From: Variovorax sp. KBW07
GTDB taxonomy: Bacteria > Pseudomonadota > Gammaproteobacteria > Burkholderiales > Burkholderiaceae_C
DNA: 35,232 bases
Assembly (NCBI RefSeq): GCF_003852515.1
Contig: NZ_QAJK01000188.1
Location: forward strand, 1-35,232
Direction: 5' to 3'
A program made the position numbers and the translations under genes. Positions 31,192 through 35,232 of the stretch are shown here, one piece after another. Each line of letters starts with the position of its first letter. The first letter of the stretch is position 1. The notes beneath the pieces were generated by a model, which did no database searches, was not told the DNA's origin, and worked only from the letters and a program-made list of their open reading frames with translations.

Positions 31192-32814
31192 ATGGCACAG
31201 ATCGGCAAGGCGCCCTGCGACGACACGCTGATCCTGCATGGTGCCGGGGCACAAGAGGGCGCCTGCCCCGAGGCCTCCAAGCCCTGGGTGCTGGCCGCGG
31301 CCGTCGTCGGTTCGAGCATGGCCTTCATCGATGGCACCGTGGTCAACGTCGCGCTGCCGGCCATCCAGGCCGACCTGCTCGCCACGGCCTTCCAGGCGCA
31401 ATGGGTGGTCGAGTCCTATGCCTTGCTGCTCGCGGCGCTGCTGCTGGTGGGCGGCGCGCTGGGCGACCACTACGGCCGGCGCCGCATCTTCGCCATCGGC
31501 GTCGGCATCTTCGCCGTGTCGTCGGTGGCCTGCGCGCTCGCGGCCAACGTGCAGCAGCTCATTGCGGCGCGCGCCGTGCAGGGCATCGGCGGCGCGCTGC
31601 TGGTGCCCGGCAGCCTGGCACTCATCAGCGCCGCGTTTCCCGAGAAGGAGCGCGGCAAGGCCATCGGCACATGGTCGGGTTTCAGTGGCATCACCGCGGC
31701 CGTAGGGCCCGTGCTCGGCGGCTTCCTGGTCGATCATTTTTCGTGGACCTGGGCCTTTCTCGTCAACGTGCCCATGGCGCTGCTGGTGCTGTGGATCGTC
31801 TGGCGCCACGTGCCCGAGAGCCGCGGTGCCTCTGCTGGCGGGGGCCTTGATCTGTGGGGCGCGCTGCTGGCCACGGCCGGGCTGGGTGGCATCGTCTATG
31901 CCTTCATCGAGGCGCCCACGCAGGGCTGGCGTTCGCCGGCCGTGCTTGCCGCACTGGCCATCGGTGTCCTGGGCAGCGTGGGCTTCGTCGCGGCCGAGCG
32001 CAGGGTGCGCACCCCGATGCTGCCGCTCGGCCTGCTGCGCATCGGCAACTTCAGCGGCGCCAACCTGCTCACGCTGCTGCTCTATGCCGCGCTCGGCGGC
32101 GGGCTGTATTTCTTCCCGCTCAACCTGATCCAGGTGCAGGGCTACTCGGCCACCGTAGCCGGTGCCGCGCTGCTGCCCTTCATCTTCATCATGTTCGCGC
32201 TCTCGGGCTGGGCTGGGCAACTGGTCGACCGCTTCGGCCCGCGCATGCCGCTGGTCGTCGGGCCGGCCATTGCCGCCGTGGGATTCGCGCTGTTCGCCGT
32301 GCCCGGCGTCGGCGCGAGCTACTGGACCGGCTTTTTGCCCGCCGTCGTGGTGCTGGGCTTCGGCATGACCGTGACGGTCGCGCCGCTCACCACCACCGTC
32401 ATGAACGCCGTCGGGCCGGAGCTGGCGGGCGTGGCCTCGGGCGTGAACAACGCCGTCTCGCGCGCGGCCGCCGTGCTGGCGATTGCCGTGTTCGGCGCGG
32501 TCATGGCGTGGGCTTTCGATGCGGCACTGGCGAGCAGCCTGCGCGACATGGGCGCGTCGGCGCAGGTGTCGGCTTTTCTGGAAGGCGAGCGCAGCAAGTT
32601 GGCCGGTGCGGTGATGCCGCCGGGTGTGGACGCCGCCACCGCGACGGCCGTCAAGCGCGCCGTGGCCGAGTCGTTCGTGGCGGGCTTCCGGTGGGTGATG
32701 CTGCTGAGTGCCGGGCTGGCGGTGCTGAGTGCGGTGAGTGCGTGGTGGATGATCCGGGGCGGGCCGGCTGCCGGGAGTCCTTCAATCAAAAAGACGGAAT
32801 CAGTCAATTCATGA
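31192..32814 (+). CDS. DHA2 family MFS exporter (EmrB/QacA type)
   Basis: A 540-residue fourteen-span drug exporter. Motifs: SSMAFIDGTVVNVALPAIQADL, QWVVESYALLLAALLLVGGALGDHYGRRRIFAIG (motif A), ARAVQGIGGALLVPGSLALISAAFP (motif C-like). The C-terminal ~100 residues contain a cytoplasmic or periplasmic insert, GAVMPPGVDAATATAVKRA, before the last span, a DHA2 feature. The last dozen codons are AT-rich compared with the rest, and the stop overlaps the barstar-family gene. Exported substrate unknown. Confidence 0.93.
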   Translation: MAQIGKAPCDDTLILHGAGAQEGACPEASKPWVLAAAVVGSSMAFIDGTVVNVALPAIQADLLATAFQAQWVVESYALLLAALLLVGGALGDHYGRRRIFAIGVGIFAVSSVACALAANVQQLIAARAVQGIGGALLVPGSLALISAAFPEKERGKAIGTWSGFSGITAAVGPVLGGFLVDHFSWTWAFLVNVPMALLVLWIVWRHVPESRGASAGGGLDLWGALLATAGLGGIVYAFIEAPTQGWRSPAVLAALAIGVLGSVGFVAAERRVRTPMLPLGLLRIGNFSGANLLTLLLYAALGGGLYFFPLNLIQVQGYSATVAGAALLPFIFIMFALSGWAGQLVDRFGPRMPLVVGPAIAAVGFALFAVPGVGASYWTGFLPAVVVLGFGMTVTVAPLTTTVMNAVGPELAGVASGVNNAVSRAAAVLAIAVFGAVMAWAFDAALASSLRDMGASAQVSAFLEGERSKLAGAVMPPGVDAATATAVKRAVAESFVAGFRWVMLLSAGLAVLSAVSAWWMIRGGPAAGSPSIKKTESVNS

Positions 32815-33554
32815 AGCACAGAGAGTTTGTAATTGAGAACAACGAAATCGACAGCGGGGATACGCCGCATGTCGTTCAGCGCGTGGACGGCCTGCCGACG
32901 CTCCGCATCGACAACGAACAAAGCGAGGGTGCCTTCCTCCTCACGCTGAGTGGTCTTGATGACAGCCTTGAGTCTTCATCCCTGAAAGAGAACACGGTCT
33001 ATTCGATCTCTCAGGTGATCGCGGGACATTGCGTTGATGCGGCATACATCCATTGCAGAAAACTGGTGTTCAAGGCCAAGTCGCATCAGGTCTATCTGGT
33101 TGACGTTGGCCGTTCGGATCTTCTGGTGCTCCAGATACTGGAGGCGTGGTCCGACGGTGTGGTGTTGAACTGGCGTGATCTCGATACGATCTACAGGGAC
33201 TCGTGGTTTCGGGCTTGCAGGACACTTGTCAGCCATGATGAGTGGCGTCAGACGCCAGTGGCCAACTGCATCGTCCTGGCTCCCGAAGGACTCGCGTCGA
33301 GGGACGATTTCTATTGCTACCTGGGAGAGCAACTGTTCGGGCACACGGGATATGCCGGCACGAATCTCGATGCCTTCTACGACGTGCTCTCGTGCAATGA
33401 CTTGAGGGGCATCACGATTCATATTCCAAACGAAGAACGCTTTGCGGGGATTCTTCAAAGCATCATGGGTGACGCAGACTACTTCTCGAAATTCAAGTCG
33501 TGTTTCACGGATGCCATGATCGATTTGAGGCTCGGCAGCATTCATTCCCCTTGA
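32811..33554 (+). CDS. Barstar-family protein with N-terminal extension
   Basis: A 247-residue protein ending in a barstar (ribonuclease inhibitor) domain, about residues 152-245. The key strand-turn is GYAGTNLDAFYDVLS (180-194), which lines up with barstar's YYGENLDALWDCLT; Asp187 and Asp191 match barnase-contacting Asp35 and Asp39. Residues 1-150 form a separate, unrecognised domain with three cysteines. No ribonuclease gene is adjacent, so it is an orphan inhibitor candidate. The ATG overlaps the MFS stop (ATGA) without a good ribosome-binding site, suggesting coupling. GC content is visibly lower than its neighbours, which fits acquisition. Barstar folds can have other roles, so toxin neutralisation is inference. 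Confidence 0.8.
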   Translation: MKHREFVIENNEIDSGDTPHVVQRVDGLPTLRIDNEQSEGAFLLTLSGLDDSLESSSLKENTVYSISQVIAGHCVDAAYIHCRKLVFKAKSHQVYLVDVGRSDLLVLQILEAWSDGVVLNWRDLDTIYRDSWFRACRTLVSHDEWRQTPVANCIVLAPEGLASRDDFYCYLGEQLFGHTGYAGTNLDAFYDVLSCNDLRGITIHIPNEERFAGILQSIMGDADYFSKFKSCFTDAMIDLRLGSIHSP

Positions 33555-33573
33555 CGAAGAAAAAGCCGGCACC

Positions 33574-35040
33574 GTGGAACAACACCTCGACGTACTGATC
33601 GTCGGCGCCGGCCTCTCGGGCATCGGCGCCGCCTACCACTTGCAGGCCAATTGCCCCGGCCGCAGCTACGCGATCCTCGAGGGGCGCGAGCGCAGCGGCG
33701 GCACCTGGGACCTGTTCCGCTACCCCGGCATCCGCTCGGATTCAGACATGTACACGCTGGGCTATTCGTTCCGGCCGTGGACGCAGGCCAAGGCAATTGC
33801 CGATGGCCCATCGATCCTGAAATACGTGCGCGACACCGCCGAAGAAAACGGCATCGACCGCAAGATCCGCTTCAACAATCGCGGGGTGCGTGCCTCGTGG
33901 TCGACGCCCGATGCGCGGTGGTGGGTCGATGTCGAACGCGGCCCCGAACGCGAGCCGGTGCGCATGAGCTGCAACTTTCTCTTCATGTGCAGCGGCTACT
34001 ACAACTACACCGCCGGCTACACGCCCGAGTTCGCGGGCACGGCCGATTTCACCGGCCGCATCGTGCACCCGCAGCACTGGCCGGAAGACCTGGCCTATCA
34101 AGGCAAGCGCGTGGTCGTGATAGGCAGCGGTGCCACTGCGATGACGCTGGTGCCCGAGATGGCGAAGACCGCCGCGCACGTCACGCTGCTGCAGCGCTCG
34201 CCGACGTATGTGGTGTCGCGGCCCGCCGAAGACCCGATAGCCAACCGCCTGCGCCGCCATCTGCCGGCCAGGCTGGCGTACGGCATCACGCGCTGGAAGA
34301 ACGTGCTGCTGAGCATGCTGTTCTTCCGCCTGTCGCGGCGTAGGCCGGAGCGTGCGAAACGGATGATTCTCGGCGGCGTGCGACACGCACTGGGCCCCGA
34401 CTACGACATCGCCACGCACTTCACGCCGCGCTACAACCCGTGGGACCAGCGCCTGTGCCTCGTGCCCGACGGTGACCTGTTCGCGGCCCTGAACGCGGGC
34501 CGTGCTTCGATGGTGACGGACCACATCGACACGTTCACACCGAGCGGCATACGGCTGAAGTCGGGCAAGGAACTGGAGGCCGACCTGATCGTGACCGCCA
34601 CCGGGCTCGACCTGCAGGTGCTGGGCGGCATCGCGCTCGACGTGGATGGCGTTCCGGTCGATCCGGCCGCGACGTTCAACTACAAGGGAATGATGTACAG
34701 CGACGTGCCGAACCTGGCATCGTCGTTCGGCTACACGAATGCCTCGTGGACGCTGAAGTGCGACCTGACCTGCGAATACGTTTGCAGGGTGCTGAACCAC
34801 ATGGACAAGCACGGCTGGCGGCAATGCACGCCACGCAACACCGACCCGGCCCTGGTCGCCGAACCGTGGCTCGATTTTTCATCGGGCTACGTACAGCGCT
34901 CCATCGGCAAGTTTCCGAAGCAGGGCGCTCGCGCGCCGTGGCGGCTGTACCAGAACTACGCGCGCGATCTCATGAGCCTGCGCTTCGGATCTGTCGACGA
35001 CGGAGTGATGACGTTCTCGAACCGTGCCGTGAGCGAGTGA
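33574..35040 (+). CDS. Flavin-containing/Baeyer-Villiger-type monooxygenase
   Basis: A 488-residue FAD- and NADPH-dependent monooxygenase. The FAD motif GAGLSG (11-16), the conserved GGTWDLFRYPGIRSDSDMYTLG, the BVMO fingerprint FTGRIVHPQHWP (159-170) and the NADP loop GSGATA (184-189) are all present. These enzymes insert oxygen next to ketones or into soft heteroatoms. The start is GTG at 33574, 19 bases after the barstar-family stop; no strong ribosome-binding site is visible. The substrate is unknown. Confidence 0.92.
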   Translation: MEQHLDVLIVGAGLSGIGAAYHLQANCPGRSYAILEGRERSGGTWDLFRYPGIRSDSDMYTLGYSFRPWTQAKAIADGPSILKYVRDTAEENGIDRKIRFNNRGVRASWSTPDARWWVDVERGPEREPVRMSCNFLFMCSGYYNYTAGYTPEFAGTADFTGRIVHPQHWPEDLAYQGKRVVVIGSGATAMTLVPEMAKTAAHVTLLQRSPTYVVSRPAEDPIANRLRRHLPARLAYGITRWKNVLLSMLFFRLSRRRPERAKRMILGGVRHALGPDYDIATHFTPRYNPWDQRLCLVPDGDLFAALNAGRASMVTDHIDTFTPSGIRLKSGKELEADLIVTATGLDLQVLGGIALDVDGVPVDPAATFNYKGMMYSDVPNLASSFGYTNASWTLKCDLTCEYVCRVLNHMDKHGWRQCTPRNTDPALVAEPWLDFSSGYVQRSIGKFPKQGARAPWRLYQNYARDLMSLRFGSVDDGVMTFSNRAVSE

Positions 35041-35232
35041 CTGCGCGGAGCAGTCTCCTTCAGGGCGCCGCCCACGCCGACGGTGTGCTCTGCTCCGCGA
35101 ATGTCCCCCGCTTCGCTCCTCCTTTATTTCGCTGCGCGGAGCACCCGATGCCAGTCGCACGAGGGCGCTGCTCTCGCATTGGCCGATCAACGACCGCTCT
35201 GAAGGCGCTCGCGCCGATGGTGTGCTCTGCGC
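35041..35232. repeat. Right-end copy of terminal inverted repeat
   Basis: Bases 35094-35152 match the reverse complement of 82-140 with one mismatch. In this copy the arms TGCTCCGCG (35091-35099) and CGCGGAGCA (35135-35143) are perfectly complementary, so it can fold into a hairpin. A second, partial unit with GGTGTGCTCTGC is repeated at 35082-35093 and near 35219-35230. It follows the monooxygenase stop and holds no gene. Confidence 0.8.

Noticed and set aside
34879-35190. A 103-codon minus-strand open frame at the right end
   Set aside because: It reads through the terminal repeat and the antisense of the monooxygenase gene; the shared segment SGAPRSEIKEERSGGHS with the left end is translated repeat, not a protein family.
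1-35232. CRISPR array, tRNA, rRNA, prophage or transposase
   Set aside because: No regular direct-repeat series, no cloverleaf-like sequence and no recombinase or phage motifs were seen when reading both strands.

Overview
The window reads as a GC-rich betaproteobacterial chromosome segment, most likely Comamonadaceae and Variovorax-like. This is an inference from codon use, the density of LysR and MFS genes, GC-rich hairpin repeats between genes, and the pqi and catabolic gene content. No rRNA, tRNA, CRISPR array, integrase or transposase was recognised. The two ends carry near-identical copies of a repeat in opposite orientation (58 of 59 bases in the core), so the window may be a contig that stops at a dispersed repeat.

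Layout. (1) 209-8347, minus strand: one long operon. In transcription order it encodes a LamB/YcsF (PxpA-type) hydrolase, a stand-alone biotin carboxyl carrier protein, a biotin carboxylase, two carboxyltransferase-type subunits (PxpB/KipI and PxpC/KipA families), and an ABC importer made of a TorT-like binding protein, a double-domain ATPase and a permease. A divergent LysR gene (8601-9530) and a LysR-type operator placed near -67 of a candidate promoter suggest ligand-responsive control. Together the carrier, carboxylase and two carboxyltransferase subunits carry all the parts of urea carboxylase as separate proteins, with PxpA where allophanate hydrolase would sit. This is the most interesting system here.

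(2) 9555-12054, minus strand: an MFS exporter, a lipoprotein with a TolA-like C-terminal domain and a small NTF2-like protein. (3) 12219-16466: an accessory block of small genes with visibly lower GC. It holds a VOC protein, orphan proteins, a DUF4124-glutaredoxin fusion, a lipoprotein, a DUF2867 protein, an ABM monooxygenase-fold protein and a variant-leucine-repeat protein. (4) 16500-19331: a GcvA-like LysR gene divergent from an MFS gene, followed by a PPOX-type flavoprotein gene. (5) 19357-21243, minus strand: a membrane M48 metalloprotease.

(6) 21464-24485: a three-gene oxidative cluster (catalytically atypical SDR, AsaB/CmcJ-like hydroxylase/desaturase, NtaA/SnaA/DszA-type flavin monooxygenase). 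It is followed by two overlapping drug-exporter genes of different MFS families (24558-27244). (7) 27265-31021: a pqiA-pqiA-pqiB-pqiC lipid-transport operon with pqiA split in two, closed by a double-hairpin repeat. (8) 31192-35040: a DHA2 exporter whose stop codon overlaps a lower-GC barstar-family gene, then a Baeyer-Villiger-type flavin monooxygenase and the right-end repeat.

No gene-free stretch exceeds 300 bases. The longest are 8348-8600 (promoter and operator), 13923-14150, 21244-21463, 1-208 and 35041-35232; each is described in its own entry or with its neighbour.
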